DNA of 64,000 nt, from contig NC_092336.1 in the NCBI RefSeq assembly GCF_046630445.1, positions 294,243,501 to 294,307,500 of the forward strand, read 5' to 3'. The notes beneath the pieces were generated by a model. That model saw only the letters and a program-made list of their open reading frames with translations. It ran no database searches and was not told where the DNA came from. A program made the translations under genes and the position numbers. Each line of letters opens with the position of its first letter. The first letter of the stretch is position 1. This DNA comes from Rutidosis leptorrhynchoides (lineage: Eukaryota > Streptophyta > Magnoliopsida > Asterales > Asteraceae). Positions 46,752 through 58,376 of the stretch are shown piece after piece.

Positions 46752-47204
46752 ATGTCGACTTCAAGCAACAATTCCGTTCCTGCTCCTGCTCCTGCTCCGA
46801 CGTCTGTGGATAGACACCGTGTACGTCAGCCGTTAATCGACGACCCAGTTGACTATTACATGGCCACCATCGCTCACATGACCAGGACATATATGAATGA
46901 GACTCGTATTGATGCTCTTAGCGACTGTATGCATGCCTTGCCGCATAACGAGGTGATGGACGAGATTAGAGCTAGGATGGATTTGTTTATCAGTTTCAAG
47001 CATAATGTTGGGTTCGAGAATAGGAAGCGTAACCGTGAGGTGGATGCTAGGTTCGAGGCTCTTGAGAGCATTGTTCATGATCTGAAGGCAGAGTTGGAGG
47101 AGGTGAAGGGAAAGTTGAGGAAGTATGAGACTCCTGCCGAGCCTCATACGGGCCCAGTTTATCACACCCGCTCAAACAGATGTGATATGATGATTCATGA
47201 TTGA
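46752..47204 (+). CDS. Accessory ORF of E between primer site and gag, predicted coiled coil
   Basis: An intact 150-codon frame from ATG (MSTSSNNSVPAPAPAPTSVD). A Ser/Pro/Ala-rich start is followed by a helical middle (DYYMATIAHMTRTYMNETRI). A heptad-like charged stretch around residues 90-125 (DARFEALESIVHDLKAELEE) suggests a coiled coil, and the end is His/Arg-rich. I do not recognise a family. It lies in the same place as the acidic ORFs of A and D but shares no clear sequence with them, so elements of this group may carry different genes here. An in-frame TTG upstream is less likely as start because the ATG has purine context (GAAGATGTC). Confidence 0.6.
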   Translation: MSTSSNNSVPAPAPAPTSVDRHRVRQPLIDDPVDYYMATIAHMTRTYMNETRIDALSDCMHALPHNEVMDEIRARMDLFISFKHNVGFENRKRNREVDARFEALESIVHDLKAELEEVKGKLRKYETPAEPHTGPVYHTRSNRCDMMIHD

Positions 47205-47628
47205 TTACCTATTTCATAAGACTTAATGTCCTTTTATACATACATTTTTGGGTTATGTACGGCATTTTGCCGAGGATTTTATTAAGGATTTTGTTATGGG
47301 ATATTTTTCATTTATGTATGGATGGTTATTTCTTTATGACATCTATTATCATTATCATATTCTATTTCTGATGTTGTGACTCTTGGCATGTTATATTATG
47401 CGTAATATGGTTCATGTATGTTAGGTGCTATGTATGTTGTATGATTTCTATCATAAAGTATGTATGCATGTAGTGGCTATTTCTATAACTATCATAACTG
47501 TCATGTTATTACTCATAGTGTTTATTGACTATTATTTTAATGGTTAATCTTTTCGTGTTCGATCTATTCCTTTATAACACTAGTATTATTCTTAGTACTA
47601 ACGGTTGTGTTATTCTATTTTAAAGAAC
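47205..47628 (+). other. E leader segment between accessory ORF and gag
   Basis: About 420 nt, AT-rich and non-coding, with no copy of the GGGTAGGTAC motif found in A and D. Nothing else recognised. Confidence 0.6.
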
Positions 47629-48503
47629 ATGCCTCTCCGCGAGTCCAGCGAAGCCCGTATGCAACGACTTATCTCCGAAGGAATAGCAGCTGCTATGGCA
47701 GCTAATGCTAATAACAACAACCAGGTGGGATGCTCCCACAAAACGTTCATGGCAAGTCGTCCACGAGAATTTAGTGGCACCGAAGGACCCATCGGACTTA
47801 CTCGTTGGTTGGAGAAGATTGAGTCTATTTTCAGGGTTAGCCGAGTCCATGATGAGGACAAGGTTAGTTTTGTGAGCTGCACTCTTAAAGATAGTGCATT
47901 AACTTGGTGGAATAACTTGGTTAGTAGTTTGGGTAACGATGTGGCGTATGGTTTGACTTGGAACAACTTTAAAGAAAGAATGATCACCCGTTATCGTCCC
48001 CGGGGTGAACTTAAGAAATTAGAAGCCGAGCTTAAGAACTTGAAAATGAAGGGCACCGAATTAGATGCCTATGAGCAAAGGTTCTTCGAGTTGACTTTGT
48101 TGTGTCCTAATGTTTATGCTGATGAGAATCTTAAGATTGAAGCTTATATTGATGGGTTATCTGAGAAAATTGAGCATGGGGTTGAGTCTAGTGAGCCCCA
48201 GACTATTGAGGCTGCTATGTCTATGGCTCATAAACTTAATGATAAGATTTTGAGGAGAAGTAAGGCTGCTGTGACCGATGCCGGTGAGGAAGTTGTTAAG
48301 AAGGCTGATAATGGGAAAAGGAAGTGGGATAATAACCACAACCAAAACCAAGGTCAACAGAAGAAACAAGATACTTCTGGTTCGAATAACTGAAGTCATC
48401 GTGTGTGTCCTCGATGTTATAAGGCTCATGATGGTTACTGTACGGTTACTTGTAAGAGGTGTTCCAAGCAGGGACACATTGCTAAAGATTATACGGTGCT
48501 TAT
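47629..48503 (+). pseudogene. gag: E gag, cut by D in the zinc-knuckle region
   Basis: Starts at the ATG at 47629 (MPLRESSEARMQRLISEG). The gag core is clear (VGCSHKTFMASRPREFSGTE, ALTWWNNLV, FKERMITRYRPRGELKKLEA). A TGA at 48391 precedes the zinc-knuckle region (CPRCYKAHDGYC, CKRCSKQGHIAKD followed by Tyr where Cys is expected). D then inserts at 48504, and the frame resumes at 61618 in the same phase because the inserted length with duplication is a multiple of three. Confidence 0.85.
48499..48503. repeat. Target-site duplication of D, left copy (CTTAT)
   Basis: CTTAT precedes TGAAATGTCC and recurs at 61618-61622 after CACTACA. Confidence 0.93.
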
Positions 48504-51500
48504 TGAAATGTCCATTCTTATTGATTAAAAACGTTCCATATTAATTGATTTCGTTGCGAGGTTTTGACCTCTATATGAGACGTTTTTCAAAGACTGCATT
48601 CATTTTAAAACAAACCATAACCTTTATTTCATCAATAAAGGTTTAAAAAGCTTTACGTAGATTATCAAATAATGATAATCTAAAATATCCTGTTTACACA
48701 CGACCATTACATAATGGTTTACAATACAAATATGTTACAACAAAATAAGTTTCTTGAATGCAGTTTTTACACAATATCATACAAGCATGGACTCCAAATC
48801 TCGTCCTTATTTAAGTATGCGACAACGGAAGCTCTTAATAATCACCTGAGAATAAACATGCTTAAAACGTCAACAAAAATGTTGGTAAGTTATAGGTTTT
48901 ACCTATATATATCAAATCATAATAATAGACCACAAGATTTCATATTTCAATACACATCCCATACATAGAGATAAAAATCATTCATATGGTGAACACCTGG
49001 TAACCAACATTAACAAGATGCATATATAAGAATATCCTCATCATTCCGGGACACCCTTCGGATATGATATAAATTTCGAAGTACTAAAGCATCCGGTACT
49101 TTGGATGGGGCTTGTTAGGCCCAATAGATCTATCTTTAGGATTCGTTTCAATTAGGGTGTCTGTTCCCTAATTCTTAGATTACCAGACTTAATAAAAAGG
49201 GGCATATTCGATTTTGATAATTCAACCATAGAATGTAGTTTCACGTACTTGTGTCTATTTTGTAAATCATTTATAAAACCTGCATGTATTCTCATCCCAA
49301 AATATTAGATTTTAAAAGTGGAACTATAACTCAATTTCACGGATTTTTACTTCGTCGGGAAGTAAGACTTGGCCACTGGTTGATTCACGAACCTATAACA
49401 ATATATACATATATATCAAAGTATGTTCAAAATATATTTACAACACTTTTAATATATTTTGATGTTTTAAGTTTATTAAGTCAGCTGTCCTCGTTAGTAA
49501 CCTACAACTAGTTGTCCACAGTTAGATGTACAGAAATAAATCGATAAATATTATCTTGAATCAATCCACGACCCAGTGTATACGTATCTCAGTATTGATC
49601 ACAACTCAAACTAAATATATTTTGGAATCAACCTCAACCCTGTATAGCTAACTCCAACATTCACATATAGAGTGTCTATGGTTGTTCTGAAATATATATA
49701 GATGTGTCGACATGATAGGTCGAAACATTTTATACGTGTCTATGGTATCTCAAGATTACATAATATACAATACAAGTTGATTAAGTTATGGTTGGAATAG
49801 ATTTGTTACCAATTTTCACGTAGCTAAAATGAGAAAAATTATCCAATCTTGTTTTACCCATAACTTCTTCATTTTAAATCCGTTTTGAGTGAATCAAATT
49901 GCTATGGTTTCATATTGAACTCTATTTTATGAATCTAAACAGAAAAAGTATAGCTTTATTGTTTGAAAAATAAGTTACAAGTCGTTTTTGTAAAGGTAGT
50001 CATTTCAGTCGAAAGAACGACGTCTAGATGACCATTTTAGAAAACATACTTCCACTTTGAGTTTAACCATAATTTTTGGATATAGTTTCATGTTCATAAT
50101 AAAAATCATTTTCTCAGAATAACAACTTTTAAATCAAAGTTTATCATAGTTTTTAATTAACTAACCCAAAACAGCCCGCGGTGTTACTACGACGGCGTAA
50201 ATCCGGTTTTACGGTGTTTTTCATGTTTCCAGGTTTTAAATCATTAAGTTAGCATATCATATAGATATAGAACATGTGTTTAGTTAATTTTAAAAGTCAA
50301 GTTAGAAGGATTAACTTTTGTTTGCGAACAAGTTTAGAATTAACTAAACTATGTTCTAGTGATTACGAGTTTAAACCTTCGAATAAGATAGTTTTATATA
50401 TATGAATCGAATGATGTTATGAACCTCATTACTACCTCAAGTTTAGTAGTTAAACCTACTGGAAGTGACAAGAAATGATCTAGCTTCAAAGGATCTTGGA
50501 TGGCTTGAAAGTTCTTGAAGTAGGATCATGACACAAAAACAAGTTCAAGTAAGATTTTTACTCGAATTAAGATAGTTTATAGTTATAGAAATTGAATCAA
50601 AGTTTGAATATGAATATTACCTTGAATAAGAAAGATAACCTACTGTATATAACAAAGGTTTCTTGATCTTAGATGATTACTTGGAATGGATTAGAAAGCT
50701 TGGAAGTAAATTAGTAAACTTGAAGGGATTTTTGAAGTGTTCTTGAAGTGTTCTTCCTATGATGATTATAGCTTGATTCTTGAAGTGATTTTTGATGAAG
50801 ATGATGATTAACTACTGGAAAAATATGTTCATAATAGTGTGTGTGTGTTGAGAGAGAATTAGAAAGAGAATTGGAAGTGAAATGGAGTGAATGATGAGTG
50901 GTAATTGGTGAGTGGTGAGTGGGGTTAAAAGGAGTTCTAGTTAGTTGACTAGCTCATGGTAGAAGTTAAAATTGATTAGTCATACATGACATAATCAAGA
51001 GTGGAATCCCATGCTAGTTCCTATTGGTATATACCCATAGTAAGTACGTTTTGAAGCTGTGTATAATACGGGTAAGAATACGACTAGAATTCTTGATGAA
51101 AGAAAAGAATGGGAAAGTAACTGTAACCATTTTCGTTAAGTATGAGTGTTTTGATATATGTATTGAAGTCTTCCAAAAGTATTTTAATACATCTAAATAC
51201 ACTACATGTATATACATTTTAACTGAGTCGTTAAGTCATCGTTAGTCGTTACATGTAAGTGTTGTTTTGAAACCTTTAAGTTAACGATCTCAATTAATGT
51301 TGTTAACCCATTGTTTATTATATCTAATGAGATGTTAAATTATTATATTATCATGATATTATGATATATTAATATATCTTAATATGATATATATACATTT
51401 AAATATCGTTACAACGATAATCGTTACATATATGTCTCGTTTTGAAATCCTTAAGTTAGTAGTCTTGTTTATATGTATATAACTCATTGTTAATATACTT

Positions 51501-51751
51501 ATGGAGATACTTACTTATCATAATCTCATGTTAACCATATGTATATCCATATATATATTTCCATGTCTTTTTTACAAGTTTTAACGTTCGTGAATCGCCG
51601 GTCAACTTGGGTGGTCAATTGTCTATATGAAACATATTTCAATTAATCAAGTCTTAACAAGTTTGATTGCTTAACATGTTGGAAATATTTAATCATGTAA
51701 ATATCAATCTCAATTAATATATATAAACATGGAAAAGTTCGGGTCACTACA
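48504..51751 (-). repeat. 3' LTR of D
   Basis: Reads TGAAATGTCC at left and CACTACA at right. It is non-coding; ORFs at 49284, 51014 and 51024 recur in the other LTR and match nothing I recognise. Confidence 0.93.
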
Positions 51752-51786
51752 GTACCTACCCGTTAAATAAATTTCGTCCCGAAATT
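51752..51786 (-). other. D polypurine-tract region
   Basis: On the - strand GGGACGAAATTTATTTAACG followed by GGTAGGTACT abuts the 3' LTR (TGTAGTGACCC). It is shared with A, and the TAACGGGTAGGTACT part is repeated in the D leader at 56528-56542. Confidence 0.75.
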
Positions 51787-54700
51787 TTAAGCTGTTGAAG
51801 GTGTTGACGAATCTTCTGGAAATAGATGCGGGTATTTCTTCTTCATCTGATCTTCACGCTCCCAGGTGAACTCGGGTCCTCTACGAGCATTCCATCGAAC
51901 CTTAACAATTGGTATCTTGTTTTGCTTAAGTCTTTTAACCTCACGATCCATTATTTCGACGGGTTCTTCGATGAATTGGAGTTTTTTGTTGATTTGGATT
52001 TCATCTAACGGAATAGTGAGATCTTCGTTAGCAAAACATTTCTTCAAATTCGAGACGTGGAAAGTGTTATGTATAGCCACGAGTTGTTGAGGTAACTCAA
52101 GTCGGTAAGCTACTGGTCTGACACGATCAATAATCTTGAATGGTCCAATATACCTTGGATTTAATTTCCCTCGTTTACCAAATCGAACAACGCCTTTCCA
52201 AGGTGCAACTTTAAGCATGACCATCTCTCCAATTTCAAATTCTATATCTTTTCTTTTAATGTCAGCGTAGCTCTTTTGTCAACTTTGGGCGGTTTTCAAC
52301 CGTTGTTGAATTTGGATGATCTTCTCGGTAGTTTCTTGTATAATCTCCGGACCCGTAATCTGTCTATCCCCCACTTCACTCCAACAAATCGGAGACCTGC
52401 ACTTTCTACCATAAAGTGCTTCAAACGGCGCCATCTCAATGCTTGAATGGTAGCTGTTGTTGTAGGAAAATTCTGCTAACGGTAGATGTCAATCCCAACT
52501 GTTTCCGAAATCAATAACACATGCTCGTAGCATGTCTTCAAGCGTTTGTATCGTCCTTTCGCTCTGCCCATCAGTTTGTGGATGATAGGCAGTACTCATG
52601 TCTAGACGAGTTCCTAATGCTTGCTGTAATGTCTGCCAGAATCTTGAAATAAATCTGCCATCCCTATCAGAGATAATAGAGATTGATATTCCATGTCTGG
52701 AGACGACTTCCTTCAAATACAGTCATGCTAACGTCTCCATCTTGTCATCTTCTCTTATTGGCAGGAAGTGTGCTGATTTGGTGAGACGATCAACTATTAC
52801 CCAAATAGTATCAAAACCACTTACAGTCCTTGGCAATTTAGTGATGAAATCCATGGTAATGTTTTCCCATTTCCATTCTGGGATTTCGGGTTGTAGAAGT
52901 AGACCTGATGGTTTCTGATGCTCAGCTTTGACCTTAGAACACGTCAAACATTCTCCTACGTATTTAGCAAGATCGGCTTTCATACCCGGCCACCAAAAAT
53001 GTTTCTTGAGATCCTTGTACATCTTCCCCGTTCCAGGATGTATTGAGTATCTGGTTTTATGAGCTTCTCTAAGTACCATTTCTCTCATATCTCCAAATTT
53101 TGGTACCCAAATCCTTTCAGCCCTATACCGGGTTCCGTCTTCCCGAATATTAAGATGCTTCTCCGATCCTTTGGGTATTTCATCCTTTAAATTTCCTTTT
53201 TTAAAACTCCTTGTTGTGCCTCCTTTATTTGAGTAGTAAGGTTATTATGAATCATTATATTCATAGATTTTACTCGAATGGGTTCTCTGTCCTTCCTGCT
53301 CAAGGCATCGCCTACCACATTTGCCTTCCCCGGGTGGTAACGAATCTCAAAGTCGTAATCATTCAATAATTCAATCCACCTACGCTGCCTCATATTCAGT
53401 TGTTTCTGATTAAATATGTGTTGAAGACTTTTGTGGTCGGTATATATAATACTTTTGACCCCATATAAGTAGTGCCTCCAAGTCTTTAATGCAAAAACAA
53501 CCGCGCCTAATTCCAAATCATGCGTCGTATAATTTTGTTCGTGAATCTTCAATTGTCTAGACGCATAAGCAATCACCTTCGTTCATTGCATTAATACACA
53601 ACCGAGACCTTGCTTTGATGCGTCACAATAAATCACAAAATCATCATTCCCTTCAGGCAATGACAATATAGGTGCTGTAGTTAGCTTTTTCTTCAATAAC
53701 TGAAACGCTTTCTCTTGTTCATCATTCCATTCAAATTTCTTCCCTTTATGCGTTAATGCAGTCAAGGGTTTTGCTATTCTGGAAAAGTCTTGGATGAACC
53801 TTCTGTAGTAACCAGCTAGTCCTAAAAACTGGCGTATGTGTTTCGAAGTTTTCGGGGTTTCCCACTTTTCAACAGTTTCTATCTTTGCCGGATCCACCTT
53901 AATACCTTTTTTGTTCACTATGTGACCGAGGAATTGAACTTCTTCCAACCAAAATGCACACTTTGAAAATTTAGCGTACAATTCTTCCTTCCTCAATACT
54001 TCTAACACCTTTCTCAAATGTTCACCGTGTTCTTGGTCATTCTTTGAGTAAATAAGTATGTCATCAATGAAAACAATGACAAACTTGTCAAGGTATGGTC
54101 CACACACTCGGTTCATAAGGTCCATGAACACAGCTGGTGCATTAGTTAAACCAAATGGCATGACCATAAACTCGTAATGACCGTAACGTGTTCTGAAAGC
54201 AGTCTTTGGAATATCATCTTCTTTCACCCGCATTTGATGATACCCGGAACGTAAGTCAATCTTTGAATAAACAGACGAGCCTTGTAGTTGATCAAATAAG
54301 TCGTCGATTCTCGGTAGTGGGTAGCGGTTCTTGATGGTAAGTTTGTTCAACTCTCGGTAGTCGATACACAACCTGAATGTACCATCTTTCTTCTTGACAA
54401 ACAAAACAGGAGCTCCCCACGGTGATGTGCTTGGTCGAATGAAACCACGCTCTAAAAGTTCTTGTAGTTGGCTTTGCAGTTCTTTCATCTCGCTGGGTGC
54501 GAGTCTGTAAGGAGCACGAGCTATTGGTGCAGCTCCTGGTACAAGATCTATTTGAAATTCAACGGATCGATGTGGGGGTAATTCCGGTAATTCTTTCGGA
54601 AATACATCGGGAAATTCTTTTGCAATGGGAACATCATTGATGCTCTTTTCTTCAGTTTGTACTTTCTCGACGTGTGCTAGAACAGCATAGCAACCTTTTC

Positions 54701-55512
54701 TTATTAGTTTTTGTGCCTTCAAATTACTAATAAGATGTAGCTTCGTGTTGCCCTTTTCTCCGTACACCATTAAGGGTTTTCCTTTTTCTCGTATAATGCG
54801 AATTGCATTTTTGTAACAAACGATCTCTGCTTTCACTTCTTTCAACCAGTCCATACCGATTATCACATCAAAACTCCCTAACTCTACTAGTATCAAATCA
54901 ATCTTAAATGTTTCGCTAACCAGTTTAATTTCTCGATTCCGACATATATTATCTGCTGAAATTAATTTACCATTTTCTAATTCGAGTAAAAATTTACTAT
55001 CCAAAGGCGTCAATGGACAACTTAATTTAGCACAAAAATCTCTACTCATATAGCTTCTATCCGCACCCAAATCAAATAAAACGTAAGCAGATTTATTGTC
55101 AATAAGAAACGTACCCGTAACAAGCTCCGGGTCTTCCTGTGCCTCTGCCGCATTAATATTGAAAACTCTTCCGCGGCCTTGTCCATTCGTGTTCTCCTGG
55201 TTCGGGAAATTTCTAATAATGTGGCTCGGTTTTCCACATTTATGACAAACTACATTGGCATAACTTGCTCTGACACTACTTGCTCTGCCATTACTCGTTC
55301 CGACACCATTTGTTCCTTTCGTTCTATTAACCCCTGGTCCGTAGACCTCACACTTTGCCGCGCTATGACCATTTCTTTTACACTTGTTGCAAAATTTGGT
55401 GCAGAACCCCGAGTGATACTTTTCACACCTTTGGCATAGCTGCTTCTGATTGTTGTTGTTGTTGCGGTTATTATTGTTGTTGGGATGATTGTTGTAGTTG
55501 CTGTTGTTGTTT

Positions 55513-55556
<44 letters not shown>

Positions 55557-56390
55557 GGGCCGTTTGTTGTAGTTGCGATTGATGTTGCGATTGTTGGGAT
55601 AATTGTTGCGATTATTGTTGTAATTGCTGTTGTTGTTGTATTGGTGATTCTTATCACCGTTTTCCTCCCACTTTCTTTTGACTTGCTTCACATTGGCCTC
55701 TTCAGCAGTCTGTGCTTTAATTCTTTCTTCAATCTGGTTCACTAGTTTGTGAGCCATTCTACATGCCTGTTGTATGGAGGCGGGCTCGTGTGAACTTATA
55801 TCTTCTTGGATTCTTTCCGGTAATCCTTTAACAAACGCGTCGATCTTCTCTTCCTCATCTTCGAATGCTCCCGGACACAATAGGCACAATTCTGTGAATC
55901 GTCTTTCGTACGTGGTAATATCAAATCCTTGGGTTCGTAACCCTCTAAGTTCTGTCTTGAGCTTATTGACCTCGGTTCTGGGACGGTACTTCTCGTTCAT
56001 CAAGTGCTTGAATGCTGACCACGGTAGTGCGTATGCATCGTCTTGTCCCACTTGCTCTAGATAGGTATTCCACCATGTTAACGCAGAACCTGTGAAGGTA
56101 TGCGTAGCGTACTTTACTTTGTCCTCTTCAGTACACTTACTTATGGCAAACACCGATTCGACCTTCTCGGTCCACCGTTTCAATCCGATCGGTCCTTCGG
56201 TTCCATCAAATTCCAAAGGTTTGCAGGCAGTAAATTCTTTGTAGGTGCATCCTACACGATTTCCTGTAATGCTAGATCCAAGGTTATTGTTGGTATGTAG
56301 CGCAGCCTGTACTGCGGCTATGTTTGAAGCTAGAAAAGTACGGAATTCCTCTTCATTCATATTCACGGTGTGTCGAGTAGTCGGTGCCAT
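51787..56390 (-). pseudogene. gag-pol: D gag-pol polyprotein with chromodomain
   Basis: Starts at the ATG at 56390 ([16 protein letters not shown]) and runs 935 codons without a stop through gag, a poly-Asn linker, zinc knuckles ([14 protein letters not shown]), protease, RT ([24 protein letters not shown]) and into RNase H. A TGA stops it near 53583. The same frame continues to about 53187, where an indel in an A-run shifts frame. Integrase ([30 protein letters not shown]) and chromodomain ([26 protein letters not shown]) follow in the new frame, with TGA stops near 52720, 52486 and 52278. Protease reads DLG where DSG or DTG is expected. All four stops are TGA where relatives have an Arg codon of CGA type. 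Confidence 0.9.
55440..55660 (-). repeat. Asn-codon repeat tract in D gag
   Basis: A GTT-repeat region on the + strand, pure over about 55514-55557, encodes long Asn runs on the - strand between the capsid and zinc knuckles of gag. It also creates spurious Cys-rich and Val-rich frames on the + strand. Confidence 0.9.
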
Positions 56391-56836
56391 TTCCTTCAAA
56401 ATAGTCAAATGGAACAAGTTAATCATACAAAATATTAAGAGTAGTTAATAGTATTTCGTAGCATAATATGAACTCATTTATAAAAGCTTTTTCTTCATAT
56501 TAGCGTTTTATAAGTTTAAATTCGGGTAGTACCTACCCGTTAAGTTCATACTTAGTAGCTAATATACAATTCAACTACTACAATTCTATATGAAAAACTG
56601 ATTATAATAATATTTCGCGTTCAAACTTTTACACAATATTTTACAAACTTACAATACCGCTTATTTTACATATAGCATGAAATATAGCACACAATAAATT
56701 TGATACAAGATGGTTGTGAAGATAATTCTAGCTAGTACACAAGTCGTTCAGCAAAGGCAATAAAGACACGTAATTCATACGTCCAGAAACAAGTCATGCA
56801 TTCTGGTTTTACTAGGATTACTTCCCATCCTTGGTC
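56391..56836 (-). other. D leader segment between F-box-like ORF and gag, with a copy of the 3' polypurine-side motif
   Basis: Non-coding. It carries TAACGGGTAGGTACT on the - strand at 56528-56542, at the same place relative to gag as in A (29869-29883). Confidence 0.8.
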
Positions 56837-57415
56837 TTATGGAACATAACCGTTATGGCTGTTGATAAGACAGCGTGTTGTAACGTCGTCAAAGGGACGA
56901 GGGTTACGTAATGTCCAACAGTCCCGTAACAATCTAAAAACCTCATTTCTTACCCCAATTACCGACTCCGTCACTTGTGGAAACGTTTTGTTTAATAGTT
57001 GTAGGCCAATGTTCTTGTTCTCACTTTGGTGAGAAGCGAACATTACTAATCCGTAAGCATAACATGCTTCTTTATGTTGCATGTTAGCAGCTTTTTCTAA
57101 ATCACGAAGTCCAATATTCGGATATAATGAGTCAAAATAATTTCTTAACCCATTGCGTAAAATAGCATTTGGGTTCCCCGCAATATATGCGTCAAAGTAA
57201 ACACATCGTAACTTATGGATTTCCCAATGTGATATCCCCCATCTTTCGAACGAAAGCCTTTTATAAACCAAGGCATTCTTGGAACGTTCTTCGAATGTCT
57301 TACAAACTGATCTCGCCTTAAATAGTTGTGCCGAAGAATTCTGACCGACTCTAGACAAGATTTCATCAATCATGTCTCCGGGTAGGTCTCTTAAAATATT
57401 GGGTTGTCTATCCAT
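56837..57415 (-). CDS. F-box-like protein carried by D, At2g35280/At1g67623-like
   Basis: An intact 192-codon frame from ATG (MDRQPNILRDLPGDMIDEIL). Residues 9-50 form an F-box: LPGDMIDEILSRVG, then LFKARSVCKTFEE. The following AGNPNAILRNGLRNYF, GLRDLEKAANMQHKEACYAY and GLQLLNK resemble the SEL1-like segment of plant F-box proteins of the At2g35280/At1g67623 kind. F-box proteins bind SKP1 and bring targets to SCF ubiquitin ligases. Here the protein seems short at the C-terminus, where the usual Cys-rich end is not clear. It lies in sense orientation inside the element, between acidic ORF and gag. It has no stops, while gag-pol of the same copy has four stops and a frameshift. Capture of a host gene is the simplest origin; a role in the element is unknown. 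Confidence 0.75.
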   Translation of the reverse strand: MDRQPNILRDLPGDMIDEILSRVGQNSSAQLFKARSVCKTFEERSKNALVYKRLSFERWGISHWEIHKLRCVYFDAYIAGNPNAILRNGLRNYFDSLYPNIGLRDLEKAANMQHKEACYAYGLVMFASHQSENKNIGLQLLNKTFPQVTESVIGVRNEVFRLLRDCWTLRNPRPFDDVTTRCLINSHNGYVP

Positions 57416-57552
57416 TTTGTGTTTTTATACTGTAAAATAGACAAGAGTTAGATTCATAAAAAAAATACTTATTAATACAAGCAATTTTTACATATATCAT
57501 AAAGCATAAGTACACTATATTACATATATTACACCACACGAATACAACTATC

Positions 57553-58167
57553 TTATTCCGACTCGCTTGTTTCTTCTTCTTCGGTTTTGGTTCGTTTTGC
57601 CAAGTTTCTAGGGATATATGATGTTCCCCTAATACGAGCCGTCTTTATCCACATTGGTTTAGAAAAACCTGGTGGTTTAGAGGTTCCCGGGTCATTGTTA
57701 CAACTTAAGGACTTCGGGGGTTGACGATACATATAAAGTTCATCGGGGTTGGAATTAGATTTCTCTATTTTTATGCCCTTTCCCTTATTATTTTCTTTTG
57801 CCTTTTTAAATTCAGTTGGGGTAATTTCTATAACATCATCGGAATTCTCGTCGGAATCCAATTCATCGGAGAATTGGTAATCCTCCCAATATTTTGCTTC
57901 CTTGGCGGAAACACCATTGACCATAATTAACCTTGGTCGGTTGGTTGAGGATTTTCTTTTACTTAACCGTTTTATTATTTCCCCCACCGGTTCTATTTCT
58001 TCATCCGGTTCCGATTCTTCTTCCGGTTCCGATTCTTCTTCCGGTTCCGACTCTTCTTCCGGTTCCTCTTCGGGAACTTGTGAATCAGTCCACGAATCAT
58101 TCCAATTTACATTTGACTCTTCATTATTATTAGATGAGTCAATGGGACTTGTTCTAGAGGTAGACAT
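57553..58167 (-). CDS. Acidic accessory ORF of D
   Basis: An intact 204-codon frame from ATG (MSTSRTSPIDSSNNNEESNV). Residues 30-60 hold a tandem acidic repeat of about seven residues (EEESEPE repeated), partly encoded by an 18-21 bp DNA repeat. The middle has a basic patch (KRLSKRKSSTNRPR) and EITPTEFKKAKENNKGKG. The tail is Ser/Pro- and Lys-rich and ends acidic. It is probably disordered and carries candidate nuclear localisation signals. It lies about 190 nt after the primer site. The position and the DSQVP word match the acidic ORF of A. Confidence 0.65.
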   Translation of the reverse strand: MSTSRTSPIDSSNNNEESNVNWNDSWTDSQVPEEEPEEESEPEEESEPEEESEPDEEIEPVGEIIKRLSKRKSSTNRPRLIMVNGVSAKEAKYWEDYQFSDELDSDENSDDVIEITPTEFKKAKENNKGKGIKIEKSNSNPDELYMYRQPPKSLSCNNDPGTSKPPGFSKPMWIKTARIRGTSYIPRNLAKRTKTEEEETSESE

Positions 58168-58362
58168 CTATCACATAATATCAAACGCGTTAAGAGATTA
58201 ATATATCACATAATATTCACATGTTAAAAATATATAGTTTCCAACAAAATTTGTTAAGCAATCATTTTTCAAGTAAACACGGTCGAAGTCCAGACTCACT
58301 AATGCATCCTAACAAACTAGATAAGACACACTAATGCAAAATTCTGGTTCTCTAAGACCAAT

Positions 58363-58374
58363 GCTCTGATACCA
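58363..58374 (-). other. D primer-binding site, tRNA-iMet
   Basis: TGGTATCAGAGC on the - strand, two bases after the 5' LTR end (GACATTTCA); a perfect match to the consensus. Confidence 0.92.
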
Positions 58375-58376
58375 AC

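Noticed and set aside
46833..47165. Antisense ORFs opposite the accessory ORF of E
   Set aside because: The + strand frame fits the element order and has a coherent composition; the antisense frames are shadows.
49284..51245. Short ORFs in the D LTR (also 59158-61109)
   Set aside because: Duplicated with the LTR, no domain, and no codon pattern to support translation.
55355..55745. Cys-rich and Val-rich + strand ORFs
   Set aside because: They are antisense frames of the Asn-codon repeat in D gag.
56837..57415. F-box ORF as an independent host gene that D flanks
   Set aside because: It lies between the primer site and gag of one element with matching LTRs and a single target duplication, so it is element cargo, whatever its origin.
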